DNA of 64,000 nucleotides, taken from positions 558,001 to 622,000 of the forward strand of contig NZ_OUNG01000001.1 in NCBI RefSeq assembly GCF_900343155.1, given 5' to 3'. The translations under genes and the position numbers were made by a program. The notes beneath the pieces were generated by a model. The model did not search any database. It saw nothing but the letters and a program-made list of their open reading frames with translations, and was not told the DNA's origin. The stretch comes from Lactimicrobium massiliense (GTDB taxonomy: Bacteria; Bacillota_I; Bacilli_A; Erysipelotrichales; Erysipelotrichaceae). Shown here piece by piece: positions 47,837 to 57,283 of this stretch. Within the stretch, counting starts at the first letter, position 1, and every line of letters begins with the position of its first letter.

Positions 47837-48581
47837 CCGTATCCCCCCTGGTCAGTATTTCGAACTGACCGGCAGCTGCTACCACCAGACGGCGGTTCAG
47901 GTCATGATGATGCGCCAGCAGTAAATCACTGCTGACAGCAAGTGCCTTCTCTCTTGTATTGCCCTCCTGTGACAGATGAGCGAGAAAAATCGTTTTTGTA
48001 TTTTCAGTAGTGACCGCATCCAGTACAGCCGCACAGTCCTCATTGCACAGATGTCCTTCATCAGAATAGATGCGGGCTTTGACATACTGCGGCCTTCTTG
48101 TCCTCATCAGCATGCCCACATCATGATTGCTTTCCATTATGACAGTATCCGCCCCCTTCATCAAGGCGAAATACCGTTCGGAAACGTATCCTGTATCGGT
48201 CACATACACAAGCTTTTCACTGCCATTTTCAAAGATATAGCCGGTTGTATGCGGAGCATCATGGCTCAGAGCAATCGGTGTAATCTTCAGTGTTTCAATC
48301 ACGAAAGGCTTCATTGCCTGCACATGCAGCGTCTCAATGTCCGGAATCTCCACAGGTGAATAGATCGTATGATCCGCAAAATGGCGGATCTGTGATACAT
48401 GATCCGCATGATCATGTGTAATCAATACCGCATCAATCTCATCTGGATCTGCACCAACCTTTGCCAGAGCAGAAAACAAATATTTCTTTGTTGAGCCACA
48501 GTCAATCAAGATACAGGTTGTGCCATCCCGCACCAGGCAGGCATTGCCTTTTGAACCACTTGCCAGTAAATCAATTCTCAT
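47748..48581 (-). CDS. walJ: WalJ/YycJ metallo-beta-lactamase fold protein
   Basis: A 277-residue metallo-beta-lactamase fold hydrolase (possible nuclease) with the metal motif THDHADHV near residue 58 and SGSKGNA at the N-terminus. The family sits in the walRK locus and affects cell-wall and replication homeostasis. The start at 48581 overlaps the M23-like gene by 11 bp. About 29 C-terminal codons overlap htrA, an unusually long overlap. walR and walK are not in the window. Confidence 0.92.
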   Translation of the reverse strand: MRIDLLASGSKGNACLVRDGTTCILIDCGSTKKYLFSALAKVGADPDEIDAVLITHDHADHVSQIRHFADHTIYSPVEIPDIETLHVQAMKPFVIETLKITPIALSHDAPHTTGYIFENGSEKLVYVTDTGYVSERYFALMKGADTVIMESNHDVGMLMRTRRPQYVKARIYSDEGHLCNEDCAAVLDAVTTENTKTIFLAHLSQEGNTREKALAVSSDLLLAHHHDLNRRLVVAAAGQFEILTRGDTDEEMDYGTVYRAVGMECGTDLCPDQKNNI

Positions 48582-50094
48582 ATACATACCCCGTACAGTC
48601 CAGATAGCCGTCGCATGGATTCTGCGCATTGTCCGGCTGCTGGACACTGATATAAAAGCTTAATGCCGGTGCAGTGGCATTGCCGCTGGTACCGATCTGA
48701 CCGATCACTTCGCCGCGCTGTACGGTGCTGCCCGCAGGAAGAGAAGATGCCTCGTTGAGATGGCCATAGCAAGAATACAGACCATTGCCATGGTCAATCA
48801 CGAGATAATTGCCACGATTCTGGTCATAGCCATTGGCTTCGACAATGCCGGCATCAGCAGCCCTGACATCGCCATAGCAGTTGTACACATTGATGATATC
48901 CAATGCTTTATGGCCGCTGTAGTCATCCCAGCCGCAGGCAATCGCCGCATTGTCCACCGGCCAGATGAAATTGCCTGTGCCAAGTTTTCCTGCCTCTCCC
49001 GGCGCCACAGCTACGACCTCATCCACAGCCTGCCTGTCATCACGTTCTGAAACATAGCTGCCCTTGATCAGAACACCGTTGGTCCACGTCTCCTGATAGA
49101 GAACGCTGCGCTCACCGCTAACTCCTTCCTGCAGCACTTTCCGGCTTCCGGGTGCTACGGTTTCATCCTCTATATAATGCGTCGCAAAAGGAACCTCTTC
49201 CTTCACCAGCCGCGCCTTTGTTACCGTCACTGTCAACGCAGAAGAAAGATAGGTCACATTCAGCTTCTGCCCCGGTGTCAGATACTGATGAGGATCCGAT
49301 ATCGCATCCTTATTGAGCATCATGACCTGACGGGCAGAAAGCCCTCCATTCTTTGCCCCAACGCCGGCAAGACTGTCTCCCTCTTCTACCGTATAATACG
49401 TTTTCTCCGGGGCCGGTCCATATTCCAGCCAGTTCAATACCTCATCCGTGCTGGTCATGACTTCATCCACCGGTGCAGCAGCCTTGGCATAGGTGATCTT
49501 CTGACCAATGGCAATACCCGTTGTCTGTTCGCCTGGCTCACTGAGCGCGGGCAGAGTCTGCCCCCTTTCCAAGCGGTCCAGATCATCACTGCTGACAAAC
49601 AATTCCAGAAAAGAATGCAGTGCCTGAAGGAACAGCTCTCTGTCAGTGACATAGATCTGGCCACTGATGCTATCATCACCGCTCATGGTAACCTTCACAG
49701 CACCGATCGAAAAAAGATGATTCTCCTTCAGATAGGAAAAGATATCCTCATCCGCATTGCGGTAGGAAAAGTAAGACTGCTCCCGCGTGAGATAGAGATC
49801 CTTTCCCAGAGACAAAGACGTATCCGGAAAAGATTCTGCATAACCATGCTCATATTCCTTTTGCAGAAAATGATCGAGCTTTTCCCGGGAAGAAAGAACA
49901 CCGATCCGGGTAGCACCGTCATAGAGAACATACTGTGTGGATGGATGCAGATGAATGGCTGTGACAGACTGCGAAAAAAGACCGGTGGAAGCCAGATTCA
50001 CATTTGCACCAATGGATGGAGACAGCAAAGAAGAGACCATCACAATGCCAATTGCTGCCAGCAGGCAGGCTGTCACAGACCAGAAGTGCTTCAT
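48571..50094 (-). CDS. LysM/G5/M23-like envelope protein with degenerate peptidase site
   Basis: A 507-residue exported protein: signal anchor (about 5-27), a long N-terminal region, LysM (TYYTVEEGDSLAGV near 230), a G5-like domain (about 295-370) and a C-terminal M23/LytM fold. The first zinc motif is kept (GHKALD), as is YGHLN, but the HxH motif reads ALS (residues 477-479), removing a zinc ligand and a catalytic His. It resembles degenerate LytM regulators such as EnvC/NlpD; activator rather than enzyme is inference. The start overlaps the dnaB stop by 4 bp. Confidence 0.88.
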   Translation of the reverse strand: MKHFWSVTACLLAAIGIVMVSSLLSPSIGANVNLASTGLFSQSVTAIHLHPSTQYVLYDGATRIGVLSSREKLDHFLQKEYEHGYAESFPDTSLSLGKDLYLTREQSYFSYRNADEDIFSYLKENHLFSIGAVKVTMSGDDSISGQIYVTDRELFLQALHSFLELFVSSDDLDRLERGQTLPALSEPGEQTTGIAIGQKITYAKAAAPVDEVMTSTDEVLNWLEYGPAPEKTYYTVEEGDSLAGVGAKNGGLSARQVMMLNKDAISDPHQYLTPGQKLNVTYLSSALTVTVTKARLVKEEVPFATHYIEDETVAPGSRKVLQEGVSGERSVLYQETWTNGVLIKGSYVSERDDRQAVDEVVAVAPGEAGKLGTGNFIWPVDNAAIACGWDDYSGHKALDIINVYNCYGDVRAADAGIVEANGYDQNRGNYLVIDHGNGLYSCYGHLNEASSLPAGSTVQRGEVIGQIGTSGNATAPALSFYISVQQPDNAQNPCDGYLDCTGYVYEN

Positions 50095-51461
50095 TGTTCT
50101 TCCGGCTCCGTCTGCCCGCTGATATTGAACAGGGCATTGGTATTCGCCTGGAAGGCAAGCATGATCTTCCTGGTAGCACCATTTCTGTGCTTGGCAATAT
50201 TAATCTCCAGCTGCTCGCTGTTATTCTTTTCCGCCTCTTCCTTGGCTGCCTCATTGTAATAAGAATCACGGTACAGCATCATGACCACATCGGCATCCTG
50301 TTCAATTGCACCGGATTCACGCAGGTCAGAAAGCATCGGTCGCTTGTTCTCACGCTGTTCAACCGTACGGCTCAGCTGTGACAAAGCAATCACCGGGACC
50401 TGCAGCTCACGGGCAACATTCTTCAGACCGCGCGAAATATCAGAAACTTCCTGCTGCCTGTTTTCACCCGCATTGCGCCTGTCCCCGGTAATCAGCTGAA
50501 TATAGTCAATCATAATCAGGGAAAGCCCGCCCTTGTGCTCTGCCTGCAGACGTCTTGCCTTAGATGCAATGTCCGCCACCTTGGTCATCGGATTGTCATC
50601 AATGTAAATATGTGCGCTGCGCAACTCACCTGCTGCCTCATTGACCCGGTTCCAGTCATCATCACTCAGCTGGCCGGTCTTGAGATTATCAGCCTTGATG
50701 CCGCTTTTGGCACTGAGCATACGCATGCCAAGGGACTCAGCCCCCATTTCCAGCGAAAACAGCGCCACTGCCGCATCCGGCTGGTACATTGCCACATTCA
50801 TCGCCACATTCAGCGCCACCGCCGTTTTTCCCATGGAAGGACGCGCCGCAATAATGATCAGATCTCCGCGCTGAAAGCCATGCAATGTATTATCCAATGC
50901 TTCAAACCCAGTCTTCATGCCGGTCACATTGCTGTGAGCCTCTGCCATCTTGTGAATATTGGCCAGCACATCATTCATGACCACCTGGGAAGACTTGAAC
51001 TCACCTGCCCGGCGATTATGAGATACTTCCAGAATCTGCTTTTCAGCTGCATCCAGATAGTCATCTACACTGGTCTGACCTTCCATGCCATCTTCGGCAA
51101 TCCTGGCCGCCGTTTCAATCATGCGGCGCATCAAAGCCTTGTCTTTGATCAGATTGATGTAGTTCTTCGTGTTATAGCTGGTAACAGAGGCATCTACCAG
51201 CTGGGTCAGATACGCAATGCCGCCGCTTTTCTCCAGCACATTCTGATCTGAAAGACGTGTTGATACCGTTGCCAGATCAATCGGACTGCCTTCCTGATAC
51301 AGCTGACTGGCCGCAATAAAAATATTCCGATTGGCTTCCAGGAAAAAATCATCCCCGGACAGTCCCTCTTCCATTGCCAGTCTGGCCGCATTGGGATAGA
51401 CCATCATGGTGCCAAGCAGACTCGCTTCTGCTTCCGGCGCCGATGGCAGCACTTTTGCCAT
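50091..51461 (-). CDS. dnaB: Replicative DNA helicase
   Basis: A 456-residue hexameric helicase (DnaC in Bacillus naming). An N-terminal helical domain (APEAEASLLGTMM) precedes the RecA-like core with Walker A ARPSMGKTA near residue 215, Walker B SLIMIDYIQL and the SGAIEQDADVVMMLYR block. No intein. The A of its ATG is the last base of the rplI stop. Confidence 0.98.
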   Translation of the reverse strand: MAKVLPSAPEAEASLLGTMMVYPNAARLAMEEGLSGDDFFLEANRNIFIAASQLYQEGSPIDLATVSTRLSDQNVLEKSGGIAYLTQLVDASVTSYNTKNYINLIKDKALMRRMIETAARIAEDGMEGQTSVDDYLDAAEKQILEVSHNRRAGEFKSSQVVMNDVLANIHKMAEAHSNVTGMKTGFEALDNTLHGFQRGDLIIIAARPSMGKTAVALNVAMNVAMYQPDAAVALFSLEMGAESLGMRMLSAKSGIKADNLKTGQLSDDDWNRVNEAAGELRSAHIYIDDNPMTKVADIASKARRLQAEHKGGLSLIMIDYIQLITGDRRNAGENRQQEVSDISRGLKNVARELQVPVIALSQLSRTVEQRENKRPMLSDLRESGAIEQDADVVMMLYRDSYYNEAAKEEAEKNNSEQLEINIAKHRNGATRKIMLAFQANTNALFNISGQTEPEEQ

Positions 51462-51910
51462 TATTGCTCACTCCCGAACAGATGGACATTGATCGTACCG
51501 ATCACACCCCTGTAAAGCTCCACTCTGACCTTGGTTACGCCAAGCGAAGAAATCGGATATGTATCCAGGATCTTATGCTTATCGATACTAATGCCCTGAC
51601 GGCGCAGCTGCTCCACAATCTGTTTGGTAGAAACAGAGCCGAACACTCTGCCTTCCGTGCCAGCCTTTACCTGAAAGCGCAGCTCCATCTTTTCCAGCTT
51701 CTTTGCCGTCTCTTCAGCCTCAGCCTTCTTTGCTGCCTCCAGCTCAGCTTCCTTTTCCTTCTGTTCATGCAGCACTTCCATGCTGTGGGCCGTCTGCGGC
51801 ACTGCAAGACCTCTTGCCATCAGAAAGTTTCTGGCATATCCATCGGCGACATCCACAATCTCGCCTCTTTTTCCGACTTTTTTAACATCTTGCTTAAGAA
51901 TTACCTTCAT
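51461..51910 (-). CDS. rplI: 50S ribosomal protein L9
   Basis: A 149-residue ribosomal protein. The N-terminal RNA-binding domain shows VKKVGKRGEIVDVADGYARN, followed by the long charged linker helix and the C-terminal domain. The start at 51910 lies inside the end of gdpP (17-bp overlap). The order yybS-gdpP-rplI-dnaB matches Bacillus. Confidence 0.97.
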   Translation of the reverse strand: MKVILKQDVKKVGKRGEIVDVADGYARNFLMARGLAVPQTAHSMEVLHEQKEKEAELEAAKKAEAEETAKKLEKMELRFQVKAGTEGRVFGSVSTKQIVEQLRRQGISIDKHKILDTYPISSLGVTKVRVELYRGVIGTINVHLFGSEQ

Positions 51911-53867
51911 CGTCACTTTCCTCCTCTTTCTGATATTCGCCCAGCGCCATTTCCAGCTCTTTTTCAAGCACTGCAACTGAAGTATTCCTGCGCTGGACGG
52001 CAGCCGCGGTCATATGGCCGCCGCCATTCATCTTCTCCATGATCAGCTGTACATTGATCTTACCTGCACTGCGGGCCGAAATGCATGTCTGGCCATGGTC
52101 ATCATCCGCCACCACAAAGGCAGCCTGTACACCCTGAATCTCCAGCAGAGAATCTGCTGCCTGGCTCATCAGAGAACGCGTCATTTTCTGACTGTCATAT
52201 GCGGCAATCAGAATCCCCGGTTCGTACTGCTTTGCACAGGCAATCACACTGCTCTTCAGAGCAAACTCACTGTATGTGTCCTTCAGCCATTCATTGGACA
52301 TCTGCGGATCAGCCCCATATTTGCGCAAAGCACTGGCTGCATCAAACGTTCTCGCCCCGGTGCGCACATGCCAGTGATCCGTATCAATCGTCATACCCGT
52401 TAACATAAACGTTGCATCCAGCTCAGACAGATCCGTCTTGGTAGATACATACGGAATCATCTCTGTCACCAGCTCACTGGCACTGGAAGCACCAGCCTCA
52501 ATATACACAAGCACCGGTTTGACACCCATGTCCGTAGAACGCCGGTGATGATCAATGACCACAACCTTTTTCGCTGCCTCCTCTACCCTGGCACCATTGG
52601 ACTGAGAAACGTTATGATGATCCGTCATGATGACCAGAGTGTCATTGCGCAATTGATTCAGTGCCTCTGATTCAGTCACAAAGCTGACTTCATCCTGCAA
52701 TTCCTGCTTATGGGCAAGCATGGCTGCCCCAAGTTTTTCCTCAATCCCGCCGGTTTTGGCAATGATGCATACCGGTTTGCGCAGTGCCTGCACCATGCGG
52801 CTTAAGGCAAGCGCACTGCCCATGCAGTCAAAGTCCGCATTCTTGTGACAGGCAATGATGACATTGGAAGAATTCATAATCAAACCGCGCAGGGTATTGC
52901 TCATAACGCGCACCCGCACCCGGCTGCGCTTTTCGGCTGCCTCACTGGACCCGCCAAAATAATGCACTTCACCGCCGCTGGACTGCACTGCCACCTGATC
53001 ACCGCCTCTTGTCTGCGCCAGATCCATCAAAGTGGAAGTCATATTGTCAAGTTCCTCAAAGTCCGCAGTTCCTCTGGCAAAAGCCATTGACAGCGTAATG
53101 GATACTTCCTGCTTCTGGGCAGCCTTGCGCACTTTTGCAAGGACGCTGAAATGATCACCCGCCACTTCCTGAAAGATCTTCTCATTCAGAACAAGCAGAT
53201 AGCGGCTGTTGGTCACCCGCTTCATCAGGATGCCATGTGCCTGGCAGTATTCCATCAGTGGTGTTCGTACCGCTACATTGATGTTGGCTGCCTCCGCTTC
53301 ATCCGCAAACTGAATACTTTCATCATAGTTGTCAAACGACGCCATGCCAATGACAACCTGTTCCTGCTCGCAGCGCGTCTTGTACGCTGTAATCTCAGTG
53401 ATATCACGGAAAAGCATGATCGGCGCATCCTCTTTGCGCCTGATCTCATAGACTCTTTGATCCAGAACAACCATACATGTATCCTGATCGCCGGACAGCA
53501 GATTGCCAACTTCCGGCACCCAGGCAGTAAGTCTGTCACCAACGCGGTCAATGCCGCGCTGCTGAAACAGATCGCTCATCCAGGTGATACGATACTGATC
53601 ATCATAAATGACAAGACCAATCCCACCGGTCAGGAACGCTTCCTGGGAACTGGAGCCCAGGATTGAGCGCACCCCGGATGATTGCTCTTCATAGATGTCT
53701 TCAAAGCTGTCAAACAGATAATAGACAAAGGCGCCCTCTGTGATCAGAATGATCAGAGCTCCTACAATATTCTGCTCTAACACAAAGGCAAGCAGTAGTA
53801 AGATACCCAGCTGCACAGCCACTACGATGGCCATCAGCCGTTTCAGCCGCACCAGTTTCTCTCTCAT
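51894..53867 (-). CDS. gdpP: Cyclic-di-AMP phosphodiesterase GdpP
   Basis: A 657-residue membrane enzyme that hydrolyses c-di-AMP to pApA. Two N-terminal helices (about 8-50), a PAS-like domain, a degenerate GGDEF domain and DHH/DHHA1 domains follow in order. DHH motifs: CHKNADFDCMGS near 350, TDHHN, VVIDHHR and the final NGGGHMTAAA. All metal ligands are present. The start at 53867 has GGAGGAATC upstream and overlaps yybS by 4 bp. Confidence 0.95.
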   Translation of the reverse strand: MREKLVRLKRLMAIVVAVQLGILLLLAFVLEQNIVGALIILITEGAFVYYLFDSFEDIYEEQSSGVRSILGSSSQEAFLTGGIGLVIYDDQYRITWMSDLFQQRGIDRVGDRLTAWVPEVGNLLSGDQDTCMVVLDQRVYEIRRKEDAPIMLFRDITEITAYKTRCEQEQVVIGMASFDNYDESIQFADEAEAANINVAVRTPLMEYCQAHGILMKRVTNSRYLLVLNEKIFQEVAGDHFSVLAKVRKAAQKQEVSITLSMAFARGTADFEELDNMTSTLMDLAQTRGGDQVAVQSSGGEVHYFGGSSEAAEKRSRVRVRVMSNTLRGLIMNSSNVIIACHKNADFDCMGSALALSRMVQALRKPVCIIAKTGGIEEKLGAAMLAHKQELQDEVSFVTESEALNQLRNDTLVIMTDHHNVSQSNGARVEEAAKKVVVIDHHRRSTDMGVKPVLVYIEAGASSASELVTEMIPYVSTKTDLSELDATFMLTGMTIDTDHWHVRTGARTFDAASALRKYGADPQMSNEWLKDTYSEFALKSSVIACAKQYEPGILIAAYDSQKMTRSLMSQAADSLLEIQGVQAAFVVADDDHGQTCISARSAGKINVQLIMEKMNGGGHMTAAAVQRRNTSVAVLEKELEMALGEYQKEEESDDEGNS

Positions 53868-54796
53868 GACTGATTCCTCCCCGCCAGCATGCTCTGATGC
53901 ATATCCGTTGAAATATAGACAAAGCCAAACATAGCTCCCAGCATACTCATGATCATCACCAGCATAACAATCGGCAGTGCAATCCATTTAGAGATATGCG
54001 GATTGCGGGCTCTTGCCCAGACTGTCAGACCAATCACGGCAAACAGATCCAGATAGTAATAGCCCGCCAGGCCAAGGCCCATGCACACGGCCTGCACAGT
54101 TTCGCTTATGCCCGTACTGCGCATGGCATAAAAATAGGCAAGCACACCGACAAGCGCCACATAACCGGTCCATTTGGGCGGATAATAATCGCGCAGCGGT
54201 GTAGAAGGCGGCAGCGGATAATGCAGCCGCTTTAACATGATCCGGGAAAGCATGTGGGTCACAAATCCTTCCAGCACACCTGACAGCACAGCCGCCAATA
54301 TAAAGATTTCTCTGGCCAGGCTGTCCAAATTCATGATGTCATTGAAGGAAACCCCCATCTGCGTGCCAACCTGATTGAATACATCTTTGATCTGGGCAAG
54401 CGAACCGGCCATATCATAGCCAAAGAAGGAAGCAAACACAACCATTGAAAGCGTGTCTGCAATTGCCCCCAGGGCCATCGTCCGCATCAGCAGGCAGCTT
54501 GTACCAGTGCCCCGTCTGATGCCATCGCCATAGACCATGCCGATGAAGGACTCCGAAGCCATGTAAAACAATGACTGCGGTGTGCCCAGCACGATGCACA
54601 GAATGCAGATCGCAGCCAATACCGCCCAGCTGTCTCTGATGCCATAGCGGGCAGCATAGAATACCATCGGCAATGGCAGCAGAAACACTGCGGTGCCTTC
54701 AAAGAAACCGCCGGTCCAGCGGTCAATGAGAATAAGTACGCCAAGGATAGCTGCCATCATGGCGCCGTCTGTCAGTTTTCTAACGTTATGATTCAT
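53864..54796 (-). CDS. yybS: YybS-like (DUF2232) membrane protein
   Basis: A 310-residue integral membrane protein with about eight helices, resembling DUF2232/YybS by position directly before gdpP and by its hydrophobic profile with a long loop before YPPKWTGY. Function is unknown. The ribosome site is weak. The promoter has an extended -10 at 54846-54854. Confidence 0.8.
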   Translation of the reverse strand: MNHNVRKLTDGAMMAAILGVLILIDRWTGGFFEGTAVFLLPLPMVFYAARYGIRDSWAVLAAICILCIVLGTPQSLFYMASESFIGMVYGDGIRRGTGTSCLLMRTMALGAIADTLSMVVFASFFGYDMAGSLAQIKDVFNQVGTQMGVSFNDIMNLDSLAREIFILAAVLSGVLEGFVTHMLSRIMLKRLHYPLPPSTPLRDYYPPKWTGYVALVGVLAYFYAMRSTGISETVQAVCMGLGLAGYYYLDLFAVIGLTVWARARNPHISKWIALPIVMLVMIMSMLGAMFGFVYISTDMHQSMLAGRNQS

Positions 54797-54845
54797 ATGA
54801 ATTCAAATCCAGAAGCCAGGAAACACATCCCTCTGGCTGTCAGTT

Positions 54846-54854
54846 ATTATAGCA
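54846..54854 (-). promoter_or_regulatory. Extended -10 promoter of yybS-gdpP-rplI-dnaB
   Basis: TGCTATAAT on the minus strand, 50 bp before yybS. No -35 at the right distance. Confidence 0.5.
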
Positions 54855-54885
54855 CGGCTGCTCACTGCCCTTATATCAATGCGCA

Positions 54886-55593
54886 TTATGGCCACAATGC
54901 CGCCACAAGGATGGCCGGCAGAATATTTGCCACCCGGATTTTGCTGTCAAAGACAAGGTTCACCCCCACACAGAAGATCAGTACGGAACCAACATAGGAT
55001 ATGTTATTCAAGGCAGCGGTGGTGATCAGCGGCGCAATCAGCTTTGCCAGCAGAGTAACGCTGCCCTGCAGGATGACAACCGGAATAAACGAGAACAGAC
55101 ACCCTTTGCCAAGAGAAGCAGACATGACCATGACAATGATCAGATCCAGGACAGCCTTGGCAAACAGAACGGAATGATTGCCATCGATGCCATCCGCAAT
55201 GGCACCGACAATGGCCATGGCACCGATGCACACCGTCAAAGAAGCACTGACAAACCCCTCAATGAAATGACTGTCACTGCCATTGCCCGTCTTTTTCTGC
55301 AGACAGACGCCAAACCGGTGCATCCAGCCATCCAGATCCAGCAGTTCTCCCACAACTGTCCCGATGGCCAGAGAACCGATCATCATCATGCTGCCCTGCG
55401 TATTAACAACACCATCTTTGATCGTAAGCATCTTGCTCATAACACCGCCGATGCCGATAAAAAGCACCGCTGTCCCATTGACTTTCAACAGCGTTTCCTG
55501 CATGCGCTCCGGTATCTTTTTGCCAAACACCATGCCAATGATGCCGCCGGCAATGATCGCCAGAGCATTGATCAAGGTACCAAGTCCTGCCAT
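54886..55593 (-). CDS. DUF554 family membrane protein
   Basis: A 235-residue protein with six or seven helices. Family features: MAGLGTLINALAIIAGGIIG at the N-terminus, GKKIPERMQETL, and glycine-rich SASLGKGCLFSFIPV. Function is unknown; a transport role is often guessed. AAGGAGAG lies 7 nt before the ATG at 55593, which is better than the longer frame. Confidence 0.9.
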   Translation of the reverse strand: MAGLGTLINALAIIAGGIIGMVFGKKIPERMQETLLKVNGTAVLFIGIGGVMSKMLTIKDGVVNTQGSMMMIGSLAIGTVVGELLDLDGWMHRFGVCLQKKTGNGSDSHFIEGFVSASLTVCIGAMAIVGAIADGIDGNHSVLFAKAVLDLIIVMVMSASLGKGCLFSFIPVVILQGSVTLLAKLIAPLITTAALNNISYVGSVLIFCVGVNLVFDSKIRVANILPAILVAALWP

Positions 55594-55617
55594 ATGCACT
55601 CTCCTTCTGCCAGAAAA

Positions 55618-55640
55618 CAAAAAACCTTGATTTCTCAAGG
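55618..55640 (-). terminator. Terminator of rpsF-ssb-rpsR
   Basis: On the minus strand CCTTGA/TCAAGG with a 4-nt GAAA loop is followed by six T, 13 bp after rpsR. Confidence 0.85.
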
Positions 55641-55652
55641 CTTTTCAAATCA

Positions 55653-55883
55653 TTAGTCCTCTACGTAAGGCAGCAGAGCCATCTGACGTGCACGCTTGAT
55701 TGCAACAGCCAGCTGGCGCTGATACTTGGCGCGGGTTCCTGTTACACGGCGCGGTGTAATCTTGCCGTTGGAAGAGATGAATCTCTTCAGGAGCTCAACA
55801 TCCTTGTAATCAATATACTTGATGTTATTCTTTGTGAAATAACATACCTTTCTGCGGCCCATTCTCTGCTTTCTGAATGCCAT
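55653..55883 (-). CDS. rpsR: 30S ribosomal protein S18
   Basis: A 76-residue ribosomal protein: [23 protein letters not shown], and [20 protein letters not shown]. The start at 55883 gives the normal length. It partners S6, encoded two genes upstream, with ssb between as in most Firmicutes. Confidence 0.98.
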   Translation of the reverse strand: MAFRKQRMGRRKVCYFTKNNIKYIDYKDVELLKRFISSNGKITPRRVTGTRAKYQRQLAVAIKRARQMALLPYVED

Positions 55884-55896
55884 TATGCTTTCTCCT

Positions 55897-56394
55897 TTAG
55901 AATGGCAGATCATCACTGGAAATCACCAGTGAATCCCCGTTCTTGAAATCGTCACCGGAAGCAGAATCATTCTGCTTTGCCGGCTCATTGAAGGACGGCT
56001 GTGCGTTGTTGTTATAACTTCCATAAGACGGAGTACTGCTCTGCTGATAGGAACCGGCAGCCTCACGGCTCTTCCTGCTCTCCAGCAGCTGTACATTGTC
56101 ACAGACAACCTCGGTCACATAGACCTTTTTGCCATCCTTGTCATCATAGTTTCTGGTCTGAATGCGGCCCTCTACGCCAACCAGATTTCCTTTTCTCGCA
56201 TAAGAGCCAAGGAAATCGGCACTTTGACGCCAGGCAACACACGGCACAAAATCCGCGCTCTGCTGACCATTGCTGTCACGCGACATCCGACGATCAACCG
56301 CTACCGTAAACTGTGCAACAGAAAGACCGGAATTCGTCTTGCGGACCTCAACATCCTTGGTCAGCCTGCCAACCAGAACCACTCTGTTAATCAT
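55897..56394 (-). CDS. ssb: Single-stranded DNA-binding protein
   Basis: A 165-residue SSB: an N-terminal OB fold ([17 protein letters not shown] to about 105), a Gln/Ser/Asn-rich linker and the C-terminal acidic tip DDLPF that recruits repair proteins. Its ATG directly follows rpsF, sharing one base with the stop. Confidence 0.97.
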   Translation of the reverse strand: MINRVVLVGRLTKDVEVRKTNSGLSVAQFTVAVDRRMSRDSNGQQSADFVPCVAWRQSADFLGSYARKGNLVGVEGRIQTRNYDDKDGKKVYVTEVVCDNVQLLESRKSREAAGSYQQSSTPSYGSYNNNAQPSFNEPAKQNDSASGDDFKNGDSLVISSDDLPF

Positions 56395-56693
56395 TATCTG
56401 GCCTCCGCGGCAATGTCGCGTGTGATCAGGTAACGAACGACATTCGGGTTAATGCGCATCAGACGGTCAAATTCTTTCACGCAGGCATTGTCAGCTTCAA
56501 AAGCGGAAACGACATAATAACCCTTTGTCATATCATCAATACGGTATGCGAAATCGCGCATGCCCCATTCATCTGTCTTGACGACCTTGCCGCCCTGATT
56601 TGTAATGATCTTATTCAGATCACTGATCAGTGCAGATCTCTTGTCTTCCTCTACAGATGCATTGATGATGTACATGACTTCATACTTTTTCAT
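56394..56693 (-). CDS. rpsF: 30S ribosomal protein S6
   Basis: A 99-residue ribosomal protein with KKYEVMYIINASVEE, DEWGMRDFAYRI and the C-terminal PNVVRYLITRD. AAGGAGGTG precedes the ATG at 56693. First gene of rpsF-ssb-rpsR, with a structured leader and a strong promoter. Confidence 0.98.
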   Translation of the reverse strand: MKKYEVMYIINASVEEDKRSALISDLNKIITNQGGKVVKTDEWGMRDFAYRIDDMTKGYYVVSAFEADNACVKEFDRLMRINPNVVRYLITRDIAAEAR

Positions 56694-56729
56694 TGTGTAC
56701 ACCTCCTTCTGGACTAAACGGCCATTTCT

Positions 56730-56755
56730 GGCAAGGAGCGGAAAACCCACTCGCC
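56730..56755 (-). promoter_or_regulatory. Leader hairpin of rpsF, candidate S6:S18 binding site
   Basis: At the 5' end of the predicted transcript GGCGAGTGG pairs with CCGCTC-CTT-GCC, leaving an asymmetric CUU bulge. rpsF leaders in many bacteria hold a hairpin bound by the S6:S18 dimer for feedback control. The position fits; I cannot confirm the motif. Confidence 0.4.
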
Positions 56756-56760
56756 GGAAT

Positions 56761-56789
56761 ATATTACCATTTGCAGGCAGGCATGTCCA
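56761..56789 (-). promoter_or_regulatory. Promoter of rpsF-ssb-rpsR
   Basis: On the minus strand: -35 TGGACA (56789-56784), a 17-bp spacer ending TGG, -10 TAATAT (56766-56761), an extended -10 form. Transcription would start near 56754. Confidence 0.7.
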
Positions 56790-56797
56790 CTGTTTTT

Positions 56798-57283
56798 TCA
56801 GGAGATCTGAATGCGGTCATCGCCCTCTTCTTCAAACTCCATGGCGATGCCGTCCACCTTGTACTTCTTCAAAAGGAAACATGTCACGGTGGACTGTACA
56901 CCATCAATCGGCGCCAGTCTCTGGCCGACAAACTCTGCCACCTGGCGCATTGTACGGTTGGTCACCATGACCAGGAATTCACTCTTGCCCGAGACAAGAT
57001 AAAGATCCGTAACTTCCGGCAGCCGGGCAATCTTCTCAGCAATACGGTCATATCCGCGTCCCCGTTCCGGCTTTGCCGCAACCTCAATGATCGCTTCCGT
57101 ATGTTCCTCATCGGTTTTATCCCAGTTGATGACCGTATGATAGCCACAGATCACCTTTTCCTTCTCAAGGCGTGCCTTTTCACCGGCAACATCCTCAGGC
57201 TTTTCATTGAGAATATCCGCCAGATCCGTGACGGAAGCAGCCGGATCATTCTCCAGGCAGTGCAGCAGCTGTAATGTATCCAT
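56798..57283 (-). CDS. Lrp/AsnC family transcription regulator
   Basis: A 161-residue regulator with an N-terminal helix-turn-helix (about 1-50, LLHCLENDPAASVTDLADIL) and an AsnC/RAM effector domain (VTDLYLVSGKSEFLVMV). Family members sense amino acids. The gene begins with the last base of the aminotransferase frame, so it probably controls or accompanies amino-acid metabolism. Confidence 0.88.
   Translation of the reverse strand: MDTLQLLHCLENDPAASVTDLADILNEKPEDVAGEKARLEKEKVICGYHTVINWDKTDEEHTEAIIEVAAKPERGRGYDRIAEKIARLPEVTDLYLVSGKSEFLVMVTNRTMRQVAEFVGQRLAPIDGVQSTVTCFLLKKYKVDGIAMEFEEEGDDRIQIS

Noticed and set aside
51894-53987. N-terminal extension of gdpP to 53987
   Set aside because: The extra codons lie in yybS, and the ATG at 53867 has a good ribosome site and begins with the expected membrane helix.
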